DNA of 64,000 nt. Source: JBLMZI01 sp050258755. Lineage in GTDB: Bacteria; Bacillota; Syntrophomonadia; Syntrophomonadales; DTU052. The notes below the pieces were generated by a model. The model did not search any database and was not told the DNA's origin. It was given only the letters and a program-made list of their open reading frames with translations. Shown here in pieces: positions 1-9,571 of this stretch (positions within the stretch are counted from its first letter, which is position 1; each line of letters starts with the position of its first letter). The stretch lies in contig JBLMZI010000012.1 in the NCBI GenBank assembly GCA_050258755.1, positions 43,894-107,893 on the forward strand. The letters are read 5' to 3'. The translations under genes and the position numbers were made by a program.

Positions 1-1
1 C

Positions 2-2002
2 ATTCATAACAATGCTTATCCGAATTACGTTCAACTTGGTGTCGGCGATACCTCCGAAGGGTGTTTGCCGGATACCGCATTTGGCACCAGTTACGCGTGG
101 TTTGGGAAGGCATCTGATATTAGCAACACGTATTGCATTGGAAATTATCTCAATGAACAGTCTCCCAACGATCCGGTTTTGGAGGGCGGCCACGGAACGG
201 AAGCGATCAGCGGCTCCCTGACATCCACGTCGGTTAATATTCCGAACACCGCCGGCTCGAACCTGATTCTGCGGTTTAACAGCTGGTGGGAAATCGAAGG
301 CGTGGCGCCGAGCAGCTTTGATATGATGAAGGTTTTCGCGCTGATAGACGGGCAGGAAATCCTTCTGACCACTTTAAATCCGCAGGGTGCCAACGGCGGC
401 CAACCCGCGCTGCCGTATACCAGCGGCGGGGGATATAACAAGGCGCCGGAATGGATGTCCTATTCGTGCGATTTAACGGCATATCAAGGGACCACGCTGC
501 AGCTGGTTTTCCGGTTTGCATCCGAAGATGCCAATTTTAACGGCTTCCGGGGCTGGATCGTCGATAACGTACAGATCATAGAGACCAACCCGCCTCCGCC
601 CACTTTCGACGCCATTTCGGTGCAAAGTGTAGGCCAGAATGCCAATGTCGTCCGACTGGCTTTCAGTGCGCCGATCTGGTTTACCGATCTGACGGAGGGA
701 ACTGAGATTACCGCAACAGTCGCCGGCGAAACCAGAAATATTGCGAATACAGGTGCCAGGGCGAAAGAGGCGGCAAGCTCAACCCTGGATATCACGCTTG
801 ACGGCGCGGCGATGACCAACGGCCAGGAGGTCGTCATCGCGATTTCCAACGCCGGGGCAGGAAAAATCAAGCAGGGCTCTTCACTGGCTTCATTGAAAGA
901 AGCGCAGTCGTGGTCGGTCACCTATGTGGATACAACCCCGCCGGCATTTAACAGCATTTCGGTGCAAAGTATCGGCCAGGATGCCAATGTCGTGCGGTTG
1001 ACCTTCAGTGAACCGGTATGGTTTAACGATTTAACGGAAGGTGTTCTCGGTGCCGAAGGCACTGAAATATGGGCGACTGTTGCCGGTGGATCGAGAAATG
1101 TATCAAACACCGGAACCAGGCTCCAAACCGAGAGTTTGACGAGCCTCGATATAACCCTGGAAGGCCCTCCGATCGGGGACGCCGATGAAGTAATCGTCGG
1201 GATTGCCGGGACCGGTCCCGCAAAAATCAAGGATCTTTCTAGTAACGCGCTGGTGGGCGAACCATCGTGTTCGATAATGTATACGGTGGCGGACACTCTC
1301 CCGCCGACGGTAAACCCGGCTAAATTTACGGTGGAGAGTGTGGGCAGCCCACTTCTGGATCGGATCATCGGGGCCAGCGGGGCGGTTGGTGAGGCAGGCG
1401 CTCTCGTCAACGCTTACCTTTGGACGGATGCGGGCATGATCGGTACGGTCGAGGATGGCGAACTTGGTCCGGCTATCAGTCTGGGTATGAGTCTGGAGGA
1501 CGGATCGCTGGCTCAAACCGCCCTGGCGAATTTGGATGAGGGTACATACGCTTATGTGATTACTGCGACTGATGAGTGTGCAAACGAATCGGCAAAAACA
1601 GCGGGATTCGCAGTCCTGATCACGATCGGCCCTGATACTACGGCACCAACGGTTAACCCGGCACTGTTCACCCCGGAGGAAAGCTTGGAAGTCCCGGGGC
1701 TGTTCCAGATCAGCGGCGCCGAAGGAGCCGTCAGCGAGGCAGGCGCTGTGGTTAATGCCTATTTGTGGACCGACAGCAGTGAAACCGGGACAGTTGACAC
1801 CGTTGACCCCGATGAAATCGGCCCTGGGATCCCGCTGGGAATCAGTGTTGAAAACGGCGTAGTAGCGCTAACAGACCTGGCTACTTTGAGCGAAGGCACC
1901 AATAAATACTTGATTACGGCAACCGATGCGGCGGGGAACGAATCAGCCAGGGACGCCGCGGCGACGGTTGAATTATTACCGGTCATGCCGAAGGTTTGTT
2001 AA
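2..2002 (+). CDS. Secreted repeat protein, 3' part (5' end outside window)
   Basis: The frame is open from the left edge, so the start lies outside the window; an internal TTG at 65 is not a credible start. The first ~170 visible residues resemble a beta-sandwich of the MAM/immune-inhibitor type (a stretch ending GWIVDNVQI). Two kinds of tandem Ig-like repeat follow. The first pair opens with DAISVQSVGQNAN and NSISVQSIGQDAN; the second pair opens with PPTVNPAKFT and APTVNPALFT, and each member contains VNAYLWTD. The composition suits an extracellular or cell-surface protein. It ends abruptly at MPKVC with no SLH, LPXTG or hydrophobic anchor, so it is either freely secreted or truncated. Exact function is unknown. 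Confidence 0.75.
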   Translation: MHNNAYPNYVQLGVGDTSEGCLPDTAFGTSYAWFGKASDISNTYCIGNYLNEQSPNDPVLEGGHGTEAISGSLTSTSVNIPNTAGSNLILRFNSWWEIEGVAPSSFDMMKVFALIDGQEILLTTLNPQGANGGQPALPYTSGGGYNKAPEWMSYSCDLTAYQGTTLQLVFRFASEDANFNGFRGWIVDNVQIIETNPPPPTFDAISVQSVGQNANVVRLAFSAPIWFTDLTEGTEITATVAGETRNIANTGARAKEAASSTLDITLDGAAMTNGQEVVIAISNAGAGKIKQGSSLASLKEAQSWSVTYVDTTPPAFNSISVQSIGQDANVVRLTFSEPVWFNDLTEGVLGAEGTEIWATVAGGSRNVSNTGTRLQTESLTSLDITLEGPPIGDADEVIVGIAGTGPAKIKDLSSNALVGEPSCSIMYTVADTLPPTVNPAKFTVESVGSPLLDRIIGASGAVGEAGALVNAYLWTDAGMIGTVEDGELGPAISLGMSLEDGSLAQTALANLDEGTYAYVITATDECANESAKTAGFAVLITIGPDTTAPTVNPALFTPEESLEVPGLFQISGAEGAVSEAGAVVNAYLWTDSSETGTVDTVDPDEIGPGIPLGISVENGVVALTDLATLSEGTNKYLITATDAAGNESARDAAATVELLPVMPKVC

Positions 2003-2107
2003 GCCGCCTTCAAGGGGACAGGCTGAATGGACAGAACCAGTTAAATCGCCCATAATGGTTTAAAGGCTTACTTTTGCCGGAAAAGACTTATCGAAGGAGG
2101 AAACGCG

Positions 2108-2512
2108 ATGTCAATCCTTAAGAAAATCGGGGACACCATTGCTTCCACCGCACAGACGGTTGGGGAAAAATCAGTAGAATTGGTCAGCCAGGGCAAACAC
2201 AAGGTGGAACAGATGCAGCTCGAAGCCAAGGCCAATGAAAAGCTGCGTGAATTGGGAAGTCTGATTTATCACGCCGCGCTGCTGGGACAGCCCGCGGAAG
2301 ACGATGCCGTGAAAACGCTCTGCGACGAAGTGAAGGCGTTAAAAGATCAAGCCGAATCCCTGGAAAAGCTTATAAAGGAAACCCCGGAAGCGAAGGCGGA
2401 GGCCGCTCCTGAAGCTGCGCCGGTGGCAGCCCGGTTCTGTACCAAGTGCGGGGCGCAAATCTTAGATGAGAACAAATTCTGCGGTGGCTGCGGCAGCAAA
2501 GTAGACGCGTAG
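2108..2512 (+). CDS. Small coiled-coil protein with C-terminal zinc ribbon
   Basis: 134 aa, with the start set by AAGGAGG 8 bases upstream of ATG. Residues 1-95 are charged and predicted helical. A short Ala/Glu/Pro linker leads to a C-terminal zinc ribbon with two knuckles (CTKCG and CGGCG), as in the zinc_ribbon_2 family. No catalytic motif is visible. Such proteins are usually cytoplasmic and of unknown function. A terminator follows, so it is probably transcribed alone. The specific role is not assignable. Confidence 0.8.
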   Translation: MSILKKIGDTIASTAQTVGEKSVELVSQGKHKVEQMQLEAKANEKLRELGSLIYHAALLGQPAEDDAVKTLCDEVKALKDQAESLEKLIKETPEAKAEAAPEAAPVAARFCTKCGAQILDENKFCGGCGSKVDA

Positions 2513-2545
2513 CCGCGATCATCCTGGTTATTAACTGTGTACCAA

Positions 2546-2587
2546 AAAGCCCCCGGACTCAGTGCTGAACTGAGCCGGGGGCTTTCT
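2546..2587. terminator. Bidirectional intrinsic terminator
   Basis: A long GC-rich hairpin, with arms AAAGCCCCCGG and CCGGGGGCTTT extended by ACTCAG/CTGAG, lies between two convergent genes. It has A-rich and T-rich flanks, so it can serve both strands. Confidence 0.85.
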
Positions 2588-2600
2588 TCACGGCATTTGG

Positions 2601-3725
2601 CTACTCCAGGACTTCTGCCACATGGATGTGCGACTGGCGGGAAAGATCGTACAGCTGGCCTTCTACATCCACCACCGGGCGGGTCGGCAGGGACGGATTG
2701 ATGTACACCACCGATCCGGTGCGGCCGTCCGAAAGCTGGATGGTACTGCCGATGGAAAACTTGGTCATGTGGTTGTACAGGATTTGAATGACTTTGGGAT
2801 CCAGCTTGCCAAACCCCTCGCTTCGAAGCGTTTCCGCCGCCATAAATGGACTTTCTTTCGCCGCATAGGCGCGTTTTGAGGTGATCGCGTCATATACATC
2901 GGCGACCGCGATCACGCGGGCCAATTGACTGGTGGCTTCACCGATTAATCGGCCGGGATAGCCAGAGCCGTCCATCCGCTCATGATGCTGAAGAACAGCA
3001 TCCATCAGTTCCGGTTTTTCCGGGTACAGCATACCGACAATGTTCGCCCCGGCCCGGGGATGCTTTTTCATGGTTTCAAATTCCTCGTCGGTCAGACGGT
3101 CAGGTTTCGTAAAAATCGTCTGGTCCAGGGTTGCTTTGCCGATATCGTGCAGTAAGGCGGCGGTAACCAGATCCTTATTGACCCAGACCGGCAATTTCAT
3201 CCATCGTCCGATGACACCGCTTACAAACGCGACGTTGATCGGGTGTGCGTTGAAGTAGTCCACATGATCCTTCATCTTGCGAATGCGTTGGAGCGGACTG
3301 ACATTGCCACGCAGCAGGACCACCAGAATGGCCTCCACGGTGCGTTCAATCTGGGCCCGTTCAAGCGGACGCCCACCTTTGGTTTTTTCAAAGAAATCCT
3401 TCATCCGGACGATGAATTCCGTGTAGGCTTCCTCGAAACTGATTATGGTCCAGTCCGGTTCGAAAACCACATCCAGGTCAGGACCGGCGGATTTCGGTTT
3501 GTCCAGGACAACAGCCGTCATTTGGGACTGTGAACCATGCGAAGATTTCGCGGTTTCTTCCGGCAGGTAAACAAAATCATGCCCATCAACCCGGGCTTTT
3601 ACGATTTCATACTCGGAAAGAACAACATCCCGGGCAAAAAGAATCCGGCCGTCAACCGCATAATAGTCTCTGGGTAGCGGCATGCCCAGAGGAACCAAAC
3701 GAATATCCGTTTTCCTGAGCCTCAT
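2601..3725 (-). CDS. HD-GYP domain phosphodiesterase
   Basis: 374 aa. The C-terminal half has the HD-GYP signature in order: LLHDIGK, a conserved KKHP helix, HHERMDGSGYPG and DVYDAITSKRAY. This family hydrolyses cyclic di-GMP in the cytoplasm. The N-terminal ~120 residues are not a recognised receiver domain and resemble the uncharacterised N-terminus of other stand-alone HD-GYP proteins. The last ~60 residues form a small beta-rich extension. ATG at 3725 is preceded by GGAGG. It is separated from the next cyclic-di-GMP gene by about 170 bases with no clear terminator, so the two could be co-transcribed. Confidence 0.88.
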   Translation of the reverse strand: MRLRKTDIRLVPLGMPLPRDYYAVDGRILFARDVVLSEYEIVKARVDGHDFVYLPEETAKSSHGSQSQMTAVVLDKPKSAGPDLDVVFEPDWTIISFEEAYTEFIVRMKDFFEKTKGGRPLERAQIERTVEAILVVLLRGNVSPLQRIRKMKDHVDYFNAHPINVAFVSGVIGRWMKLPVWVNKDLVTAALLHDIGKATLDQTIFTKPDRLTDEEFETMKKHPRAGANIVGMLYPEKPELMDAVLQHHERMDGSGYPGRLIGEATSQLARVIAVADVYDAITSKRAYAAKESPFMAAETLRSEGFGKLDPKVIQILYNHMTKFSIGSTIQLSDGRTGSVVYINPSLPTRPVVDVEGQLYDLSRQSHIHVAEVLE

Positions 3726-3898
3726 TCAATAAACCTCCATACGGGGTTCCCCATACCGGCGATTCAGCCGGTTCGGTTAACCATATTTTCGCCATGATCC
3801 GGAAATGTCCTTTGAGATGGGCCATCACTAATAGTTATGGAAAAGATCGAGACGAACACTTTTACTGAAGGAAGCGTTGACCATGCCGGGGCATAGGG

Positions 3899-6034
3899 TC
3901 AGGAAAGGGGGCGATGGACGGGAAATTGGTCTTCGCGGGCTTCCACTTCCAGGATGTCGATGAAAACAGAGACAAGGTCGGGATCAAACTGTGTACCAGC
4001 ACAGGAACGGAGTTCGGCGATGGCAGCCGTCCTCGGGAGGGGTTCCTGGTAAGGCCTGGGATGCGTCATAGCGTCAAAGGCGTCCACGACGGCCAGAATT
4101 CTGCATGCCAGCGGAATATCGACGCCGGCGATACCAGCAGGATACCCACTGCCATCCCAGCGTTCGTGGTGGGATTCGATCCAATCCCCCAGATGGTTCA
4201 GTTCAGGAACGATGCCGGCAATCTGCCGCCCAAAGCTGCAGTGTTCCTGCATGGTTTGGCGTTCGCTTTCAGTGAAGGGCCCTTCTTTAAACAAAACCGA
4301 ATCAGGGACCGCAATTGTGCCGATATCGTGGAACTCGGCGAGCAGCTTCAGGTTTTCCAGGCTTTCAATGCTCAAACCAAGCCGTGCGCCCATTTTCAGG
4401 GTGTAAGTGATCAAATTGCGGGCATGGCCTTCTTTAAAATGATCCCTGGTCGCCAAAGCAATCCGGATCAGCGTAATCAGGCGATTGCGGTTGCTTGAGG
4501 CGCTGTGGGCTTTCTCAATTTGCATCATGCGGTCGGCCTGCTTCACCACCTGCTGGATTGGAATCGTGCCGCTTTCGTTGCCGGCATAGCCGACTGAGGC
4601 TCCCAGAGGATGCTGATCCGGTGGCAGGCCCACATTTTGAGCGGCAATCTTCTGCTGAATCCGATCACACAGTTGCTTCAGAATGGCATGCTGGTCGGTT
4701 TCCAGGATCACCGCAAATTCGTCCCCGCCGATGCGGCAGAGAACGCCTGTATCATCCGTTATCTCAGTAAGGATGCCAGCGAACCGTTGAATCAAGCGGT
4801 CGCCGTACTGGTGTCCCATCGTGTCATTGGCCAGTTTCAAGCCATTCATATCACAGATAATGATGCCGGCTGAAGTATTTTTCGCCCTGTCGATTTCCCG
4901 AAGGGTTTTTTCGTAATACAACCGGTTATGGAGACCGGTCAGCGCATCATGGTTGCTGAGGTAGTACAACTGATAGTGGGCATACCGAAGCTGGTGAAAC
5001 ATGCGCCGGATATTGTCCGAAAGGGTTGAGATCTCGTCATTCCCGCCGTAGTCAAGCACGACCAGCGAGTCAAAACTCTGGATCGACGCTATTTCATTGG
5101 ACATAAACAGGAGCCGATTCAGAACGTTCGACCTGAGCAGCAGAAAGATGGTACCCGCCATTAACAGAATACCGAGCAAGAACGTGGCGGTCAGGAGGAT
5201 AAATAGGCCGGTGGTTTGCTGGTACAGCGTTCGTTCCATGGTTATCGAAAGCGAATATACTGGAATACCGTCAATGTCGATCAGGTTGATCTTACCCCGA
5301 ATCATATGGGCGCCGGCCGGATTCACGAATGTGCTGAAGACCAGATTGACCTTTGGCTGAATGATGCTGAGACTCAGTCCGTCACGATTTCCGGCCGGCA
5401 GGCTAACCGGTTCTGAGATATCGATCATGTTTCCCATGGTGTCGGAGATTCGCTGTAATTCAGTCTGGTTGAGATAGCGGCCGACCATCAGATTTCCGAT
5501 CGGTATTGAATTGCGGTCAGAAGTAGTCACCGGATACGATACGATCAACATTGGCCCGTTCGGGGTTCTAACCAGGCCTTTTACCGGCAGGCCGATCCCG
5601 CGATTCCGGATCAGCCGCTCCCGCTTATAAAGCAGGGCGGTTGTGAACACGCCATCTTTCACTTCGCAGTGGTTTTCGTAATCGTAGTATTTTTGATAGC
5701 GTGGCATGCCTGAAGAATCGGTGATCACAATAACATTGAAATGCTGGATTTCAAAGAAATCGTCGGACATATTGTCATCGATGTAGCGGGGGTTTTTGTT
5801 TTGAAGGAAGTAGTAGGTATCGTTCCATTCGGCCCAATCGGCGGCAAAGCGTTCCATACCGGTGAGGTTTAATCGAATGTCATTGGCTCCCCAAAGCACG
5901 CGTGAGTGCAAGGATTCCTGTTCAAAACTCAGCAGTTTGGGATTCAGCACGAAATAAAGAATGACCATGATCGCAGAAAATGCGACCAGGATCCCGAGCA
6001 GCTGTATCAACACAACTTTCCTGGTAATACTCAT
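3899..6034 (-). CDS. Membrane CHASE4-GGDEF-HD-GYP cyclic-di-GMP protein
   Basis: 711 aa. There is a transmembrane helix near residues 8-30 and a periplasmic region (about 31-270) of the CHASE4 type. A second membrane helix lies near 275-300, followed by a HAMP-like linker. A GGDEF domain with an intact GGDEF motif (CRIGGDEFAVIL) follows, then a C-terminal HD-GYP domain (FHDIGT, HHERWDGSGYP). Both synthase and phosphodiesterase motifs look intact, so it could make or degrade cyclic di-GMP; which activity dominates cannot be told. The start is ATG at 6034 behind GGAG. The ligand sensed by the extracellular domain is unknown. Confidence 0.87.
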   Translation of the reverse strand: MSITRKVVLIQLLGILVAFSAIMVILYFVLNPKLLSFEQESLHSRVLWGANDIRLNLTGMERFAADWAEWNDTYYFLQNKNPRYIDDNMSDDFFEIQHFNVIVITDSSGMPRYQKYYDYENHCEVKDGVFTTALLYKRERLIRNRGIGLPVKGLVRTPNGPMLIVSYPVTTSDRNSIPIGNLMVGRYLNQTELQRISDTMGNMIDISEPVSLPAGNRDGLSLSIIQPKVNLVFSTFVNPAGAHMIRGKINLIDIDGIPVYSLSITMERTLYQQTTGLFILLTATFLLGILLMAGTIFLLLRSNVLNRLLFMSNEIASIQSFDSLVVLDYGGNDEISTLSDNIRRMFHQLRYAHYQLYYLSNHDALTGLHNRLYYEKTLREIDRAKNTSAGIIICDMNGLKLANDTMGHQYGDRLIQRFAGILTEITDDTGVLCRIGGDEFAVILETDQHAILKQLCDRIQQKIAAQNVGLPPDQHPLGASVGYAGNESGTIPIQQVVKQADRMMQIEKAHSASSNRNRLITLIRIALATRDHFKEGHARNLITYTLKMGARLGLSIESLENLKLLAEFHDIGTIAVPDSVLFKEGPFTESERQTMQEHCSFGRQIAGIVPELNHLGDWIESHHERWDGSGYPAGIAGVDIPLACRILAVVDAFDAMTHPRPYQEPLPRTAAIAELRSCAGTQFDPDLVSVFIDILEVEAREDQFPVHRPLS

Positions 6035-6198
6035 CGACAGCTCCGGCCGTAAAGCGGCTTGATCGTGGCATTGCGGGCAAATGGCATCAACGGAGAAATC
6101 CAGGGCGGATGTGAATGCGTCTCGTTCTATATTGATTCGATTTCGACAGAAAAGATTTGAATCCCTCCTTCAGGCTTGCGATTTCGCGTTTGGGACGC

Positions 6199-6230
6199 AA
6201 AAAAGCCACCCCGGAAGGGGTGGCTTTTTA
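6199..6230. terminator. Intrinsic terminator
   Basis: A perfect hairpin AAAAAGCCACCCC-GGAA-GGGGTGGCTTTTT immediately downstream of the minus-strand gene ending at 6255. Its A/T tracts make it functional in either direction. Confidence 0.88.
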
Positions 6231-6254
6231 CAAGCCGGTTTCATGCCTTACAAT

Positions 6255-6614
6255 TCAGTCAAGTCCTTGTGAGACCAGGCGTTCTTCCATCTGGGCGGTC
6301 AGATTGTCGGTAAGATATTCGATGATTTCCACCATCCGTTTGTAAGCCAGGCCATCCACAAGATCAGAGAATTTCCCGCGTTTCACAATCCGACGGCGGT
6401 CGCATTCCGCAATATACGCATGTTTGTGGCGGAATATGATATTCATACCGAGTTCATCGAGCTGCGGCGCCACATTCATGATCTGGTCCCCTTTGTCCAG
6501 CAGCACATAAGCGCCGGTCTTATCAATAAACACTGTGGAAACGATTTTATTGGTCAACAGAGTTTCACGATAGGAAACGAGCCCATCTGAACCGCGTACA
6601 AATGTCCATTTCAC
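6255..6614 (-). CDS. Hypothetical protein, 119 aa
   Basis: GTG start preceded by AGGTGGTG; a terminator follows, supporting a real single-gene transcript. The protein is soluble and mixed alpha/beta, with no signal peptide or membrane segment. It has one Cys in a basic patch (ECDRRRIVKRGK) and an amphipathic C-terminal helix. I do not recognise a family. It is divergently placed from the chemoreceptor gene, but no functional link can be drawn. Confidence 0.65.
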   Translation of the reverse strand: MKWTFVRGSDGLVSYRETLLTNKIVSTVFIDKTGAYVLLDKGDQIMNVAPQLDELGMNIIFRHKHAYIAECDRRRIVKRGKFSDLVDGLAYKRMVEIIEYLTDNLTAQMEERLVSQGLD

Positions 6615-6913
6615 GAGCTTACACCACCTGTAATTATTCCTAAAATCGATTCGGTATTCAATAACGAGTGACCGAAGCTTTGCCGTTTTATCAGAGACAG
6701 CGGCATATTCTTGAACGCCGTACCGGAATCTCCCAAAAACATGGTGCTGTTATTATACCATGTTCGGTTCATTCATCTCCATGTCTATTAAAAATTCCGA
6801 ACATTCGGGCGTCGAACGAAGGAATCATCGCCGTTCGTGAAGAAATAAGGGTCAAGCAAGCGGATTGCGCGCCGGCCTCGGTTAGCCGGCTGAACATGCC
6901 CAGGAGGGATTTC

Positions 6914-9571
6914 ATGTCCGCAGACAACCAGGTGAAACAACTGGCCCGGGATTTCGTAATCAGTGGGACGCTGTACTGTGGCAGCGTCTGTCTGCCGTTT
7001 GCGCTGATTTTCTGTTACCTGGCCGGGATCGTGGACTGGATGAACGTTGTCCTGACGACGTTGGCCTATGTTTCCGGGGGACTGCTCATTCCACTGTTGA
7101 CCGGCATGGAAAACGTCCGTCGTTTTATTCGCCCGATTGCGATTATGATTCGTTTTGTCGAAGATATTACGCACGGCAATCTGACCGCAGGCTTACAGGG
7201 CTTCCAGTTCGGCGTTTTGGAGATGATGAAAGCGTCTTTTGAGGACATGAAGGTTGGCGTTCGCCAATTGATCGGCACCCTGCTGCACAACATCGGCGTG
7301 ATCCACCAGGCTATGCAGACCTTCGAACAAGAAACCATCATGGCGGGCCGGGCGCACGAGGAAACGGCCGCTTCAATCCTGCAGGTCGCGGAAGGCACAT
7401 CTGCGGAAGTGGGTGCGATTGACGAAATCCTGGTGCGCATTCAGCGGATGCTGGAACATACCTCGGCGCTGGAATTGGACAGCCAGGATGTCGCCACAAC
7501 CCTGAATGAGCTTCGGGTACAGCATCAATCCGGGCGGAACGCGGTGGAAACCCAGCGGATGCAGATGCGCGCCAACCAGGGCGTCATTGATCAAATGGCC
7601 GAAGATATTGAATATCTTCACCAAACCTCTGAACTGATCGAAAAAGTTATGGATACGATCAGCCAGATTGCGGCCCACACTAATCTTCTGGCGTTGAATT
7701 CCAGTATTGAAGCGTCAAAGGCCGGTTTACAGGGAACCGGGTTTCGGGATGTCGCCATGGAACTGCGGTCGTTGGCCCATAAAACGGCGACCACAGTACG
7801 CCAGACTGGACGGATCATCCGATCGATCCAGGGCCGTATCCGGCATGTTGCCCAGGAAACCGAAACGGCCCGCGAGGCTGTGGTTGCGCAGGAAACGGCC
7901 AACCGGGAAATCCGGCGGGTCATTGTTCGGGTCGGGGAGCAGTTTACTCGGATGAGTGCGCAGATGGATACGGTTATTTTGGGCGTCAGCAGGATTCGCT
8001 CCTCGATTAGCCAGATGAGCGACTCGGTCTCGGCCCTGGACGGTGTTACCCGCCGGACGGCGGCAGGCGCTCAGAAAGTGGCGCAGGCGACAGCCCAGCA
8101 GAGAGCCCTGACTGATGGCATGAATGATGTCGCCAGAGAACTGAACCGGAACGTGGTGAGGCTTGAGCGGCATGCCGCACTGTTTAAACTCCCGCCGGAC
8201 TGGAGCGAATCGGTTCCGGCGAAAGAGGAGACCGTCGATCTGCACTACCTGCGCAATATCGCCTGGAATTACACCCGTACCACGCTGATGATGGCCATTC
8301 CTGCCGCCGTGATTTTATTTGGCCCCTTCGTGTATCTGGCCTCCGGTATTCCCGGGACGAAAGGGCTTTTTACCGCGATACTTGGGGCCGCTTCGGCTGC
8401 TGTGCTGATCGGTGGGACTTCCACGGTTCGAAACAGTGTTATTTTTATCTATCCCGCCGGCATCCTGGTCCGGCACGCAAAATATGTGGCCAGCGGTGAC
8501 CTGAGGCACCGGATCGGACAGGATGTCAATATGGGCAATCTGGCGATTGTCGGCACTTATTTTAATGCCATGCTGGACGAGCTATCCCAGGTTGTCAGGG
8601 AGATTGAAAAAAGCGCGGCTCAGGTCAATGTCAGCGCCGTCCGGGCGATGGACATCGCCGGGGAAAGAATCCGGCTCAATTACGAAATGGCGGCTAATGT
8701 CCGAATGGTCACTGAGGCTTCGGTCGGTCAACTGAATGACATGCGCGCAACGCTGGGGCTGGCCGGGCAGACGGTTTCGGCGGTTGACGAAATCACGGCA
8801 ACAATCCGTGAGGTTGACAGTTATGCCCAGGAAACCGAACGAATCGTCGTGGAAGGCCTGGAAGCCTTTGCATACCAACAGGCAAAGGTCAACGAAAACC
8901 GGGAGATCATGCGCAGCATCAGCCGCACCATTAATGAAATGGAAGAGAGCGCGGTCTATATCGAAAAGGTGCTGGAAACGATAACCGACATCGCGGAGCA
9001 GACCAATGTGCTTGCCATGAACGCGGCGCTGGAGGCAACCCGGGCTGAACGGGAAGGACTTGGGTTTGCCGTGGTGGCGGGCGAAATTAAAAAACTCTCG
9101 GAACAGACCGCCGCGGCGGTGCTTGGTATTCTTGATTTGATCGCCGACGTGCAGGCCCGGTCACAGGCGGTGGTCGCAAATATGGAATCAGCCGGCGTGA
9201 TCCTGGAAAGCCAGACGTTGGCCGCGCTCCAGGCGCGGGAAGGTTTGGAGCAAATGAGTGAAGTGGTGGGCCCGATCCATGCCCGGACCCGGCAGATTTC
9301 AGAGATCACCAGGGCCATTTCGGCAGCGTCCGAATCCATTTTTGGCGACCTTGCCTCGATTTCCGCGGCATGTGAAGAGAACACGGTGGTTGCCGAACGA
9401 TTGCTCGAAACCGCCGATGGTCAGCGGGAAGCCGGCCGCAAGCAGTTTGTCATGATCCAGGAGTTTGCCCAGCTGGCTTCCGAAATGCACAATCAAGCAC
9501 GGCGGTTTGAACTGCTGCCCGAAACGCAAAAGATGATCACGATTTTTCCGGCACCGCAAACCGAATCGTAA
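6914..9571 (+). CDS. Chemoreceptor with two tandem signalling modules
   Basis: 885 aa from the ATG behind CAGGAGGG; the frame extends further upstream but without a better start. The protein is an internal duplication. It has two membrane helices (about 15-60), a HAMP-like region and a first methyl-accepting module with hairpin tip AAHTNLLALNSSIEASKAG. Then comes a second pair of membrane helices (about 455-525), a HAMP domain and a second module with tip EQTNVLAMNAALEATRAE. No extracytoplasmic sensor domain is present between the helices. The second tip is closer to the family consensus than the first, which has diverged (SSIEASKAG, ELRSLAHKT). Known role of the family: control of CheA kinase. 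The end overlaps the convergent phosphoesterase gene by 35 bases. Confidence 0.85.
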   Translation: MSADNQVKQLARDFVISGTLYCGSVCLPFALIFCYLAGIVDWMNVVLTTLAYVSGGLLIPLLTGMENVRRFIRPIAIMIRFVEDITHGNLTAGLQGFQFGVLEMMKASFEDMKVGVRQLIGTLLHNIGVIHQAMQTFEQETIMAGRAHEETAASILQVAEGTSAEVGAIDEILVRIQRMLEHTSALELDSQDVATTLNELRVQHQSGRNAVETQRMQMRANQGVIDQMAEDIEYLHQTSELIEKVMDTISQIAAHTNLLALNSSIEASKAGLQGTGFRDVAMELRSLAHKTATTVRQTGRIIRSIQGRIRHVAQETETAREAVVAQETANREIRRVIVRVGEQFTRMSAQMDTVILGVSRIRSSISQMSDSVSALDGVTRRTAAGAQKVAQATAQQRALTDGMNDVARELNRNVVRLERHAALFKLPPDWSESVPAKEETVDLHYLRNIAWNYTRTTLMMAIPAAVILFGPFVYLASGIPGTKGLFTAILGAASAAVLIGGTSTVRNSVIFIYPAGILVRHAKYVASGDLRHRIGQDVNMGNLAIVGTYFNAMLDELSQVVREIEKSAAQVNVSAVRAMDIAGERIRLNYEMAANVRMVTEASVGQLNDMRATLGLAGQTVSAVDEITATIREVDSYAQETERIVVEGLEAFAYQQAKVNENREIMRSISRTINEMEESAVYIEKVLETITDIAEQTNVLAMNAALEATRAEREGLGFAVVAGEIKKLSEQTAAAVLGILDLIADVQARSQAVVANMESAGVILESQTLAALQAREGLEQMSEVVGPIHARTRQISEITRAISAASESIFGDLASISAACEENTVVAERLLETADGQREAGRKQFVMIQEFAQLASEMHNQARRFELLPETQKMITIFPAPQTES

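Noticed and set aside
600..2000. Possible DNA-level repeats within the first gene
   Set aside because: The similarity is of tandem Ig-like protein domains with diverged codons, not a mobile or structural DNA repeat.
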